Shown: positions 30,581-42,121, numbered from the stretch's first letter. The stretch is 64,000 nucleotides of DNA from Porphyra umbilicalis (GCA_002049455.2 KV918887.1:62001-126000); one strand, 5' to 3'. Translations and numbers: made by a program. Notes: generated from the sequence alone by a model not told the origin.

Positions 30581-32640
30581 CCCTTCTCAATGTAGCCGAC
30601 CGTCGCAGCTTTGCCGCCGCGAGATGCATCGCTCCGAGCCGGCCCTCCCCCTCCGGGGCGGGGCGCTGTGCACGAATCAGCGCCCGCCCCAGAGGGACGG
30701 CTCGTTGCTTCGCGTGCCAGCGGGGCCGGTTCCGTCGGCTCGATCTCGGGTCGGGGGAAGAGGACGGCGACGCCGATGTCCGCCCGTCGCGCCGCCAAAT
30801 CCGACCGCGTCGACGACGCCCTTGATCGGCCGCCGTCAGCGACGCAGTCGTCGACGCCGCCGACGCGCCGCCGCCGTCGTCGACAACCATGCGTCCCCGG
30901 GCATGCCCCTGCGCTACCAACGCGCGCTCATCCATTTTGGGGGCGTCCGCCGTCGTCGTGCTTGGGCCCGCGCCGTGGTCCTCAGAATACAGGGACGGGC
31001 AGGCCGCGTGCGTCGACGCCCGGCACGGGCGTTGCCTCTCCCCCTTCTCAATGGGGCCGACCGTGGCGGCTCCGCCGTCCCACCACGCATCGCTGCGAGC
31101 CGGCACCGCCCCCTCCGGGGCGGAGCGCTGGTCACGAATCAGCGCCCGCCCCAAAAGGACGGCTCGTTGCTACGTGTGCCGGCGGTGCCGGTTCTGTCGG
31201 CTCGATCTCGGGTCGGGGGAAGAGGACGGCGACGCCGATGTCCGCCCGTCGCGCAGCCGAATTCGATCGCGTCGACGACGCCTTTGATTGGCCGCCGTCA
31301 GCGACTCAGTCGCCGATGCCGCGGACGCGCCGCCGCCATCGTCGACAACCCTTTGTACTCAGGGCTGCCTCGCGTTGACAACGAGCGACGACCCCTTTAA
31401 GGGGCGTCACTCGCCGCTGGGCCTCTGCCCAAGTGGTCTTCGTTACGACACGGGGACAGACATGCCGCGTGCGCCGACGCCCGGCACGGGCGTCGCCCCT
31501 CCCCCTCCTCAACGGAGCCGACCGTGGCGACTCTGCCACCGAGAGCATGCATCGCTCCGAGCCGGCCCTCCCCCTCCGGGGCGGGGCGCTGGTCACGAAT
31601 CAGCGCCCGCCCCAGAGGGACGGCTCGTTGCTTCGCGTGCCAGCGGGGCCGGTTCCGTCGGCTCGATCTCGGGTCGGGGGAAGAGGACGACGACGCCGAT
31701 GTCCGCCCGTCGCGCCGCCAAATCCGACCGCGTCGACGACGCCCTTGATCGGCCGCCGTCAGCGACGCAGTCGTCGACGCCGCCGACGCGCCGCCGCCGT
31801 CGTCGACAGCCATGCTGCCCCAAGGATGCCCTGCGTTGCTAATGAGCGACAATCCCGCTCAGGGCCGTCACCCGCCGCTGAGCCTCTGCCCTCGCTGTCG
31901 TCTCTAGGACACGGGGACGGCCAGGCCGCGTGCGCCGACGCCCGGCGCGGGCGTCGCCCCTCCCCCTCCTCAACGAAGCCGACCGTGGCGGCTCTGCCGC
32001 CGAGAGCATGCATCGCTCCGAGCCGGCCCTCCCCCTCCGGGGCGGGGCGCTGTTCACGAATCAGCGCCCGCCCCAGAGGGACGGCTCGTTGCTACGAGTG
32101 CCGGCGGTGCCGGTTCCGTCGGCTCGATCTCGGCTCGGGGGAAGAGGACGACGACGCTGATGTCCGCCCGTCGCGCCGCCAAATCCGATCGCGTCGACGA
32201 CGCCCTTGATCGGTCGCCGTCAACGATTCAGCCGTCAACGCCGCCGGCGCACCGCCGCCGTCATCGACGACCATCCGTCCTCTGGAATGCCCTGCGTTGC
32301 TAATGAGCGACAATCCCGCTCAGATCCGTCACCCGCCGCTGCGCCTCTGCCCTCGCGGTCGTCCCTACGACACGGAGACGGACATGCCGCGAGCGCCGAC
32401 GTCCGGCACGGGCGTTGCCCCTTCCCCTCCTCAACGGGACCGGCCGAGGCGGCTCCGCCGTCCCACCACGCATCGCTGCGAGCCGGCACCCCCCCCTCCG
32501 GGGAGGAGCGCTGGTCACCAATCAGCGCCCGCCCGAGAAGGGCGTCTCGCAGGCATGTGTGCCGACGGCGCCAGTTCCGTCGGCCCGATCTCGCGTCGGG
32601 GGAAGAGGACGACCACGTCGATGACGGCCGGCTACGGCTG
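30565..32640. repeat. ~461-bp tandem array, about 4.5 copies
   Basis: The block beginning CCGACCGT(G/C)GC recurs at about 30596, 31058, 31519, 31979 and 32440. Each unit carries the conserved stretch GCTCGATCTCGG and a clustered GTCGTCGACGCCGCC region. Units diverge by several percent, more than the 335-bp units, so this array is older or less homogenised. No coding function is recognised. Confidence 0.9.
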
Positions 32641-33747
32641 CGGATCCGACTTCGGCGGTGCCGCCGGTGACCACGTGCCGTCATCGCCGTCGGTATTGCG
32701 GATCTCGATGGCTCGTCGTCGTTATGGCAGCAGTCCCCCTTGTGTCTTGCACTCGCCCTAATATCTGCTTCCTCTCTCTCTCGCGTTGCGCGATACTAGT
32801 CGCGTCTTACCTTGCCCGGTCCTTGTCGCAACTTATTAGCGCTGTCTGCCAAAGTACCCCGCGTGGGGCCGGATGTTCTCCGAGAAACTTGACAGGGCGT
32901 CATCACCGGGATGGGCTGCCACGGGCAAAGCGCCACCCACAGTTCCGGCGACGCCGGGGGAAGACACCGATGGTGACGACCCCGCCAATAATCTTGGTCT
33001 TCATCCGCCTCACGCTCCTCCGTCGATTACCCCGCCGGGAATTCCTGGGAGAGCGCTCCAACGCTGAGCACCGCCGCCGTCCGGGTCGCCAATCCGGCAC
33101 AGTATCGTAGCCAAGCGCCGAGGACGCCATCTCAATCGTACCGCGGCGCGGTCGGGATGAACTTGTTAGATCCATCGCCACAACCGACACAGCTCACCGG
33201 CCAAGCACCGCTTGACGTCACCCGGGTCCCAATGGGAAGTGGCCGACGTCCCGTAGCCCGGCGAGCCTTGATTCCAAGGGTTGGTTGGAGGCCCCCTGGC
33301 GGCCATCGCGGCACACCGTGCCCGCAGCCACCCGTTCCGGATGATGGGGGGACGAGTCCCGTTGGTCGGCGTGTGGCCGGGGTCCTCGGGTAGGGAGTCC
33401 AACTCACCTACCACCGTACCACCGCCGCCAGGCCGGGGCCGACCCTCTGCCAATGACCCGGGTCCCGGGTTGGCCGCGCCAGCGTGCCGTCGTCTCCCGC
33501 CGATGGCGTGGTTGCTCTCGATGCTTGTCAGGCATGTCGATCTACCACGCGACATCGTTGAGCGGGGAAGAAGAGGAAGATCCGCAATCCAAAAAGACAA
33601 CAGGAAGCACGGTCCCTCGGGACGTCCTCGCTCGACCGTCAAATCCGCACCCAAGACAACCCCTCTGGGGTCACGCGATCGATGCACCAACATGGTTCGT
33701 CCCCGGCACCGCGCTAGCAATGCCAGAGTCTCACCCGGAGCGCCAAA
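32641..33747 (-). other. Unique interior of the LTR element next to the PBS
   Basis: About 1.1 kb with no gag or pol motif in any frame. In element orientation this is the leader region, where RNA packaging signals would be expected; that role is inference. The last 20 bases (33728-33747, read on the minus strand) are the primer-binding-site-like sequence. Confidence 0.6.
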
Positions 33748-34220
33748 TGTAGTACAATGAATCGCAATCACCTCGGAGAGGAGGGAAGTACCGGCCGTCC
33801 TAGCCGCTCGTGCGTCACCCGCTATGGGACTCGAGGTCCAGGAAGTCAGGCCGACCGAAACGCCAAGACAAACAGGCACGGTTTACTTGCCGGCGACGAC
33901 GGTGCCTCCCACCGTCGTCGCCCTTCGTCCTTAAAGGGCGGAAACCGCTGCACGGGGACCGGGGCCACTAGTTGGCCCGGTCCCGCGCTGCCAAATACCT
34001 ACGATGCAGATAATTCCCTCCAATGCATGACACCACCCAATCTGGATTGACAAGCCCCGCTGTCAGCACCGGACAATCGGACGAGCTCACCCAGACACGT
34101 GCGCCGCAGGCGCTCACACGCCGCAGTGGCACGCAACAAAGGCGACACACCACCGGCCACCCGGCTTCCGAGCACCAGCGCCCACAGCCACGAGTACAAC
34201 GCCTCTGGCGTAGTACTACA
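33748..34220 (-). repeat. LTR (right, 5' in element orientation)
   Basis: Identical by eye to 26608-27080. Followed by the second AAGAT at 34221-34225. The palindrome copy lies at 33879-33947. Confidence 0.95.
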
Positions 34221-34225
34221 AAGAT

Positions 34226-35138
34226 AAAAGCCATCTAAACAGCCTTATGTTAACAGCCCTTATGGTTCCAAAGTGGATAAACGCAAGTCTAATGACTTTG
34301 CATGCGTGGGATGCAGGCAGCCAACAACCTCCGATCACTTCACTTGCCAGGTGCTTCACAATGCTCAAAGTCGGGACAAAAGACGCAGGTACATGTTCGA
34401 AAAGTGCTGAACATCAGTGAGCAAACTCAGGGCCGATCGTCGGCAGTAAATAGTTGTGACACACGTCACGCGCGGCCGTTCATGGAAGGCCCACAAACAT
34501 CAGAACGTGTATCAAGACGAAAGGCTATCCGAGTTACCAGGATGCACACCAAAGCCGAAGCCCATTGCCTCACATTGACTTTCGCAAGCTCACTGCTGGT
34601 CATGGCCTGACGTGGGCCGCGTTTAGAACGTGAAGCACAACCCGCTCTATGTCTTCTCTTGGCAACACGCCTTGAAAGTACATTCTGTCGGACATACTCA
34701 ATCAATCATCTCATATATTCTGGATAGAATCTGTATTCTTATTCAGATCCTTCTTGTATCGGCTGCGAATATGTATCTTATCCGTATTCAAGAAGTTGCA
34801 GCAAAATTCTTATCTGATTCAAATATTGCTGGTGCTGAGTATATTTGAATGGTCACAAATTTGGCAGATTCATAAGGCCCAGATCCCCACTGCGTTTCAA
34901 CTGCCCGACCCGTCCGGGTGCCCGTACGATCACATCCGATCCGTTGGGCACCACCGGAAGAGGGCCCAAAGCACTTGAGTCCCACTGCCATTTGCCGTGC
35001 CGACAGCACGTCTTGCAAGGACGCCACGGGCTACAACAGCGCCACGTTTCGGTCCCGGAACAGTTTTCCAGGCTAAGACATTCGGGCCCGAAATAAAATC
35101 GGCGCCCGGGCCCGCCCAGCCGTATGCGCTCAAGCTCT
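34226..35138. other. Unassigned, partly AT-rich DNA
   Basis: Moderately AT-rich between 34680 and 34860, the least GC-rich stretch in the window. No domain is recognised in the short frames on either strand. The part next to 34226 may belong to the DNA transposon interrupted by the LTR element. At about 34876-34893 the bases ATCCCCACTGCGTTTCAAC match the 3' end of the copia LTRs further right. The right part may be the 3' non-coding end of the neighbouring minus-strand copia fragment. Confidence 0.4.
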
Positions 35139-36752
35139 TCAGCGCCCCAAAGCCGGGCAGTGCGACGACGTGCCTTCGCACGCCTGGTCCGTCTGACGCG
35201 CTCCCGCCGCCGTGCCCAAGTCGGGTCCGAGACCAGCTGCGTCACGGAAGGCCTTGAACGCCGGCCCCGGAAGCGCCGTTGTGAGCACGCCCGCGGCAAT
35301 CTCAGCGCTCGGTAGGAAGTAAACTGTCACGTCGCCGCGCGCCACGTAATCTCTCACTATATGGTACGCGACGTCCACGTGCTTGGTGCGCCCCGCTGCC
35401 TCGGGGTTGTTGACGAGCGCCAGGCACGCCTGGTTGTATTTTCCCATGGGAACGGCACCGCCGTCGACGCCAAGCGCCGATAGAAGCTTGCGGAGCCAAA
35501 GGGCCTCCTTGTTCGCCATCGCGGCAGCCACGTACTCGGCCTCAGCCGTCGACGTCGCCACCGTCGACTGGCGCTTGCTCGCCCACGAGACCGGCCCGCC
35601 GTTGAGGGTGAAGATGAAACCCGTCGTCGACCGACGAGCGTCAACGTCGCCCGCCCAGTCGGCGTCGACGTACCCTTGGAGAGGCTTGTGGGTGCCGTAC
35701 GCGAGCCCGAGGGGCGTAGCCCGGCGAAGATACAGAAGCACCCCCGTGGCCGCGCGCATGTGGTCCTCCTCGGGGCAGGCCATGTAGCGCGACAGCACGC
35801 CCACGGCAAAGGCAAATTCCGGCCTCGTCGTTTTTGAGAGATAGAGCAGGGAGCCTACAAGTTTGGCATATCGGTTGCCGTCGGGCAAGAGATTCTCCCC
35901 CGTCTTAACCAGCTTTGCCCCAGACACCATTGGCGTCTTGTTTGGCGTGGAGTTAGGTATTCCAATCGCCTCATGGAGTGCGATAACATGCCCCGGGTTG
36001 CTCAGGGTGAGCATCTTGGCCGCCCGGTCTCGCATTTTCTTCATGCCGATGAAGTTCTTGACCTCCCCTATGTCGCGCACGTCAAACATCTCTGACACCG
36101 AGTTCTTGACAGCTTGAACCCCGTCGAGGCTCTTGCCACAACGATGAGATCGTCCTCGTAAACGATGATGTAAACCAGCCCGTGCCCCCGGTGGCTCCAC
36201 GTGTAGAGGAACGGGTCCACCTTGGACCGGACTGCCCCCATAGCCTTGAGCTCTTTGCCGAGCTTGATGCCCCACAGACGCCCCGCCTGCTTTGTCCCAT
36301 ACAGAGCTAGATTGAGACGGAAGACCTCATGTGCCTCCCCCGGCTCGGTGCCGTCCCGAAGGTTGATGTACATCTCCTTGTCCATCTTGGCGTTGAGGAG
36401 AGCCGTCTTGACGTCCACGTGGTGAACCTCCCAGTCCTTGGCCGCGGCCACCGCGAAGAGCGCGCGTGTTGTTGCCGAGCTGGGCACTGGCGCCCACGTC
36501 TCGTCAAAATCACGCCCCGGTACTTGGCTGAATCGTTGCGCGACGAAGCGCGCCTTGTACCTCGTTACGTTGCCCTTCGAATCGCGCTTGATGTCGTACA
36601 TGTACCGAGTCTTTCAAGCCTTGCGCTTGTTGTTGCTCTTTGTCTTGGACCAGGTACCAAGCTTCTTGTGCCCCAGGTACTATTCCTTCTCTGCTGCCTT
36701 TCATAGCGGCCATTCCGAGTGTGCACGCGCCTCCTTCGCGTTGGTCGGTTGC
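35139..36752 (-). mobile_element. Ty1/copia fragment, RT and RNase H parts
   Basis: Minus-strand fossil of a second copia family with the RT (motifs DVKTALLNAKMD and VYEDDL) at about 36100-36600 and RNase H (DADWAGD, RRSTTGFIF, TSTAEAEYVA) at about 35300-35750. It is not closely related to the tandem array to its right. Gag, protease, integrase and LTRs were not found, and the fragment stops at the first LTR of the array. It carries only about one or two breaks within the surviving part, so moderate age. Confidence 0.85.
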
Positions 36753-37296
36753 TGTTGGAACGTCATGCTCAACGCCGCTGTAAGCCCTCCTGCTGTAAAA
36801 AGCAAAATTCAAGAAACCAGGTATTGACAGGGTTCGAACCCCCGACTCCCGGACGCGACCCGAAGGTCACGCCTAATGAGAGTGGGTGCCTACTTCCCAC
36901 TAGGCTACCCATGCGACTTCCTCGCTGTTTGGTGACCGCTGGTGCATTCGACATTTGTACCCGTGCGATTTTGAGTGAAAGTTTTGCGATTTCACATTTT
37001 CTGTTCTTGCGCTTCTGATGCTTTGATTTGCGTGGGCTTTGCTTTGATCCCTGATGTTTTGATTTGGTGAGCGTTTTGATTTGGAGTGTGGGCGGGCGCG
37101 TGCGCGGGCGAGCTGCTTGGGCTGCGTGGTGGGCTTGAGTGCTCCGACTTGGACTACTTGAGGAGTGCCCTTGATGGGAAGAGGGGCGCTTTGGAGAGAC
37201 AACCAACAAAGCACGTTCGCACACATACACACAAGCTCAAGCCACTCAACCACTTCACCGTGGTCCCCCATCCCCTATCCCCACTGCGTTTCAACA
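36753..37296 (+). repeat. Copia LTR1
   Basis: 544 bp; begins TGTTGGAACG and ends CGTTTCAACA, directly followed by the primer-binding site. Contains the antisense tRNA-like block at about 36826-36911. Confidence 0.9.
36826..36911 (-). other. tRNA-like block inside the copia LTR (A and B boxes)
   Basis: Read on the minus strand it contains TAGCCTAGTGGG (36896-36907), matching the RNA polymerase III A box, a GACC-TTC-GGGTC hairpin placed like a long variable arm, and GGTTCGAACCC at about 36830-36841, matching the B box. The spacing resembles a class II tRNA. The acceptor and anticodon stems do not pair, so it is not a working tRNA gene but a tRNA-derived relic or a SINE-like insert. The same block lies about 73-158 bp into every LTR: near 41651, 44882, 48112, 51342, 54573 and 57828. 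LTR2 has changes in both boxes; the others keep them. Confidence 0.7.
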
Positions 37297-37460
37297 GGTT
37301 ATGGGCCCAGAGCCGGGGCTGTGACAAGGGCAAGGTGTGCCAGACGGCGTCGCGGCGCTCGCTGCAAGTCCTAAGAAGACAAGTGCAAGGTGGTTCAAGG
37401 ACGTGACGGTCAAGGCGCAAGGATCGGCAAGGTCGGGCCGCGCTTCGACAAGCAAGCATC

Positions 37461-38200
37461 ATGGACGGTGGCGCTGCCAGCATGAGCGGCATCAAGATCG
37501 ACAAGTTGAAGGAGGCAAACTTCCACGAGTGGCGCCAGCGGATCAAGCTGATCCTGGCGCTGCGCGATCTGGAAGACACGCTTGACGAAGACGGAAAGCC
37601 GACGGACGCGGAGGACCGCGAGTTGGCGGTGTGGAAGCGTCGAGACACGAAGGCGAGCGCCATCATCGGGCTCACCCTTGGGTCTGAGCAGCTCGAGCAC
37701 GTGTCGGGGTGCAAGACGACGGCGGAAATGTGGTCGACCCTGCAAGGCGTCTTCCAGCGCAAGAGTTTGATGAACAAGATGAAGGCGCGACGCGAGCTCT
37801 ACACCGTCGCAATGAATGTCGACGAGGGCATACTTGGCTACATCAACCGCGTGCACAACCTCAGCGAGAACCTCAAGGCCATGGGCGGCGAGGTGACGGA
37901 GATGGATGTCGCCATGAGGGTTCTGAATGGGCTGACGTCAAAGTAAGAGAACCTGCTGGTGGCTCTAGACGTCAAGGACGAGGACGAGCTAAGCCTCGAA
38001 TTTGTCAAGAGCCGCTTGCTTCAGGAGGAGCGGCGTCAGGCGGACAAGTCACCGGCGATCAAGCGCATTGGTGACATGGCACTCGTCGGCGCCAACTATC
38101 AAGGTCAAGGCCGCCGTGGTGACCTTTCCAAGATCGAGTGCTACTACTGCCACAAGTTTGGGCACATCGCTCATGATTGCCCAGAGCTCAAGGCCAAGAA
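37461..38200 (+). mobile_element. Copia unit 1 gag part
   Basis: Gag-like reading beginning MDGGAASMSGIKIDKL, with the conserved copia gag features NFHEWRQRIKLILAL, WSTLQGVF and a CX2CX4HX4C zinc knuckle (CYYCHKFGHIAHDC, about 38139-38180). In the family this forms the particle shell and binds RNA. This part is broken; ends given are approximate. Confidence 0.85.
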
Positions 38201-38299
38201 GTAGAGACAGGACAAGGTGGCCGCGATTGCGGCTGATGACGGTAGCGACAGCGACGACGCTATCTGTCTCGTTGGCGACGCGGATGACGACGATGACAT

Positions 38300-39400
38300 T
38301 TCCAAGTCGTGGCTTGTCGACTCTGCGGCGTCTGCACACATGTGCTGGATGCGTGCGTGTTTCGATGACCACAAGACGACCACGGGACGGAGCGTCACGA
38401 TGGGTGACAAGGGGTCCGTGGCCACGGCGGGCGTCGGAACCGTCGTCCTCAACGTCATCGTTCAAGGCAAGACGCGCAAGATCAAGTTGGAGAAGGTGCT
38501 CCATGTTCCTACTATGGGCTTCAACCTCATGTCGGTCGGCATGATGGAGGAACGCGGTGCGGAAGTGTCGTTCAAGCGCGGTATGTCCATCATCAAGATG
38601 AACGAGAAGATTGCTGCGTGCGGCACGCGTAAGAACGGGCTCGTTCACCTGGACATGGCCCCTATGTCGGACGTTGTTGCGGTGGCCTCTCTGCAGCTTT
38701 GGAATGAGCGTCTTGGCCACGTGAACGTGGCCGGCGTCAAGAGGATGATCAAGAACAAGGACGTAGACGGACTCAAGTGCACTTCCATGGTGGTCAAGGG
38801 CATCTGCGAGCCGTGCGTGTACGGCAAGGCGGCAATGACGCCTATGCCTAGCGCAAGAGGCGTTCGTGTGACCAAGCGGCTCCAGCTCGTGCACTTGGAC
38901 CTCGGTGGACCTATGTCAGAACCCTCTCGTGGCGGAGCGCTCTACTTCGGCACGTTCACCGACGACTTCTCCCGCTGGACGGACGTGGTCTTCTTGCACA
39001 AGAAGAGCGATCTTCTCGCGGAGTACAAGAAGTGGCTGACCAAAGCACAGCTGCACACCGGCAACAAGATCAAGGTGCTCCGGTCTGACAACGGCGGCGA
39101 GTACCTGTCGTCCGTATTCAAGGCACTTCACGATGAGAACGGCACGACGCACCAGACGACGGTGCCCGACACGCCGCAGCAGAACGGGGTTACTGAGCGA
39201 CTCAACCGAGTTCTCGTGGAGATGGCACGCACCATGATGCGACACAAGGACGTCGACCAGGAGCTTTGGGCGGATGCCATCAAGACGGCGGTCTACATCA
39301 AGAACCGCGTCACCAGCCGTGCGCTTCCCGTAGGCAAGACGCCTCATGAGCTATGGACCGGGAACAAGCCCGACGTAAGCCACATGCGGGTGTTTGGGTC
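38300..39400 (+). mobile_element. Copia unit 1 protease and integrase part
   Basis: A protease-like segment with WLVDSAASAHM (where family members usually have DSG) is followed by the HHCC zinc-binding segment (ERLGH ... CEPCVYGK) and an integrase core with the acidic residues in VHLDLGGPM, LRSDNGGEY and QNGVTERLN. The copia-type integrase C-terminal motif (VGYSDGSKAYKV) follows at about 39480. Confidence 0.85.
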
Positions 39401-39899
39401 AACATGCTGGGTGGTACTGCACAAGAGCCACGTCGATGGCAAGTTCGGAGACAAGGCGGCAAAGGGCATTTTCGTGGGCTATTCCGACGGCAGCAAGGCG
39501 TACAAGGTCATCCTCGACGACAGCAAGGTCGTCAAGGCGCGAAGCGTCGTCTTCTCTGAGAACAGCTCAAGCAAGGTTGCAGATGTTCCAGAGGACTCAC
39601 CCGTGGACGAAGTCGTGGACGGCGAGGCGGGCTTGGATGCCGGCAGCGACGACCAAGACGTCGACGCTGGAGACGACCAAGACGTCGACGCTGAAGATGA
39701 CGGCGGAGACGACCAGCAAGAAGATGGCTCGGACAATTCGGCAGACGACAATCAAGGTTCTGCCGGATCTCAAGACACGCTGCGTCGGAGCGGCAGACCG
39801 CGGAGGCCGCCGGTTGAGTACTGGCGTCCAGTGAGCCTCGTTGCTCACGAGGCTCCCATGACGTATGGGCAAGCAGTTCAAGGACAAGAGTCGACCAAG

Positions 39900-41450
39900 T
39901 GGCGGTCCGCAATGGACCAGGAGATGGACTCTATCCGCAAGAACAAGACATGGCGTTTGACGGATCGCCCGGTCGGCCGACGCGTGCTCAAGGGCAAGTG
40001 GGTTTACAGGGTCCAGGACGAGCTGGACAAGGTCGGGAACAACACGACGCGGCACAAGGCGCGCCTGTGCTTTATGGGCAATCGGCAGATCAAGAAGCTT
40101 GACTTCAACGAGACGTTTGCGCCGGTGGCCAAGTTCACTACCATCCGATGCATCCTGGCGATGACGGCAGCGAACGGGTGGGAGCTGCATCAGATGGACG
40201 TCAAGACGGCCTTCCTGAACGGCGACCTTGACGAGGAGGTCTACATGGAGCAGCCGGAGTGATACGTCGATCCCACGTATCCGGAAAAGGTGTGCCGTCT
40301 TCTCCAAGCGCTGTATGGGCTTAAGCAAGCCCCCAAGATGTGGTACGCCAAGCCCGACGCCTTCCTCAAGTCGCAAGGGTTTGACAACATCGACCCGGAT
40401 GCCTGCCTCTACCTCCAGATGGATGACGGTGAGATCATCATCGTCCTGGTGTACGTCGACGATCTTCTTCTGGTCGGGTCAAGCATGGAGGCGATTAACA
40501 AAATCAAGAAGGCGCTTCGCAAGCGCTTCGAGATGAAGGACCTGGGCGAGGCCATGGTCATCCTCGGGCTAGAGATCAGCCGTGACAAGACATTGCGCAC
40601 CCTCAAGCTGTCACAGGGCAAGTACGCGGGACAAGTGCTCGAGAAGTTCGGTATGTCGGAGTGCAACCCGATCGCGACACCGTTGGAGGTCGGGCTGCAG
40701 CTGGCTAAGTCGGAGAAGAGCGACGAGTCCCTTCCTTATCGCGAGGCCGTCGGAAGCCTGATGTACCTGATGGTCGGGACGCGTCCTGATCTCGCCTTTG
40801 CGGTCGGCAAGCTAAGCCGTTTCGTGTCGGGCTACGGGAAGGAGCACTGGGCGGCTGTGAAGCGCGTCCTCCGATATGTCAAGGGGTCTGTCGACAAGGG
40901 CCTGGTCTACAACAAGTCCGCGTCGGGCATCCTCCAAGGTTTCAGCGATGCCGACTGGGCAGGTGACTACGAGACGCGGCGGTCTACGACGGGCTTCATG
41001 TTCATCTTTGGCGAGGCGGCCGTCAGCTGGGCTTCGAAGTTGCAGAAGACGGTGGCGCTATCTACCATGGAGGCGGAGTACATGGCTCTTTGCAAGGCCA
41101 GCAAGGAAGCTGTTTGGCTCGACAAGCTCATCCAACGCGTCACCATGCTCGTGACGCAGTCGGACACCTTGGTTGGGCCGGTTAACATCAAGGTCGACAA
41201 CAGCGGCTGCATCGACTTCGCCAAGAATCCCGTCGAGCACAAGCGCACCAAGCACATCGACATTCGCTACCACTCTTGTGCAGGATGCGATCACGACGGA
41301 CAAGGTCATCCTCGGGCACTGCTTAACGGACGAGAAGGCGGCAGACCCGATGACGAAGGAGCTCGCCAGGGTCAAGCACGACAAGCATGTCAAGACGATG
41401 GGGATGAGTGGACTTCAGGTACGCGCCGTAAGTACATCCGGATGTAAGTA
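39900..41450 (+). mobile_element. Copia unit 1 RT and RNase H part
   Basis: RT motifs HKARLCFMG, FAPVAKFTTIR, QMDVKTAFLNGDL and YVDDLLLVG, then RNase H motifs SDADWAGD, RRSTTGFMF, STMEAEYMA and HIDIRYH. The order and spacing are those of Ty1/copia. Confidence 0.9.
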
Positions 41451-41577
41451 CATTACTCCTCCAAGGCGGCCATGACGGGCGGCATCGGATTTGGGACGTC
41501 AAGATTCTAGGCGGATTTACTTCTCAACCAGAACTTCAAGGGCGGTCAGCTGTCAGGCGGCGTCAAGCAAGGGGGCG

Positions 41578-42121
41578 TGTTCGAACATCATGCTCAACGC
41601 CGCTGTAAGCCCTCCTGCTGTAAAAAGCAAAATTCAAGAAACCAGGTATTGACAAGATTTGAGCCCCCGACTCCCGGACGCGACCCGAAGGTCACGCCTA
41701 ATGAGAGTGGGTGCCTTCTTCCTACTAGGTTACCCATGCGACTTCCTCGCGGTTTGGTGACCGCTGGTGCATTCGACATTTGTACCCGTGCGATTTTGAG
41801 TGAAAGTTTTGCGATTTCACATTTTCTGTTCTTGCGCTTCTGATGCTTTGATTTGCGTGGGCTTTGCTTTGATCCCTGATGTTTTGATTTGGTGAGCGTT
41901 TTGATTTAGAGTGTGGGCGGGCGCGTGCGCGGGCGAGCTGCTTGGGCTGCGTGGTGGGCTTGAGTGCTCCGACTTGGACTACTTGAGGAGTGCCCTTGAT
42001 GGGAAGAGGGGCGCTTTGGAGAGACAACCAACAAAGCACGTTCGCACACATACACACAAGCTCAAGCCACTCAACCACTTCACCGTGGTCCCCCATCCCC
42101 TATCCCCACTGCGATTCAACA
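41578..42121 (+). repeat. Copia LTR2
   Basis: 544 bp; about 12 differences from LTR1, including changes in the termini (TGTTCGAACA start) and in the tRNA-like block. It serves as the 3' LTR of unit 1 and the 5' LTR of unit 2. Confidence 0.9.

Larger units (their letters stand above)
26608..34220 (-). mobile_element. Young non-autonomous LTR element carrying satellite arrays
   Basis: A structurally complete 7.6 kb LTR element with two 473-bp LTRs that are identical by eye and a 5-bp target duplication AAGAT. Read on the minus strand, the LTR at 33748-34220 is followed by TTTGGCGCTCCGGGTGAGAC, a primer-binding-site-like sequence, and the left LTR is preceded by a G-run purine tract (27081-27090), so the element lies on the minus strand. 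No gag or pol domain is recognisable in the interior. Instead it holds a 335-bp satellite (27165-30030), a 126-bp duplication and a ~461-bp tandem array (30565-32640), then about 1.1 kb of single-copy sequence. It fits the class of large retrotransposon derivatives that would depend on proteins from another element. Identical LTRs indicate very recent insertion. Ty3 affinity is inferred from the PBS and from LTR-like relatives near 60.7 and 63.3 kb. Confidence 0.9.
37297..41577 (+). mobile_element. Copia unit 1, full-length internal region
   Basis: 4281-bp internal region with primer-binding site at its left edge and a purine-rich tract (CAAGCAAGGGGGCG) just before LTR2. Parts in copia order: gag, protease, integrase, RT, RNase H, described below. 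It is the only unit in the array with an RT and RNase H. It has about three breaks. With its two LTRs (36753-42121) it makes a 5.37 kb element. Confidence 0.9.

Noticed and set aside
36826-36911. Functional tRNA gene in the LTR
   Set aside because: A and B boxes are present, but acceptor and anticodon stems do not pair, so I call it tRNA-like only.
38049-38894. 281-codon minus-strand ORF, repeated in the copia units
   Set aside because: It lies antisense to the copia protease and integrase parts and has no domain of its own; it recurs only because the unit recurs.
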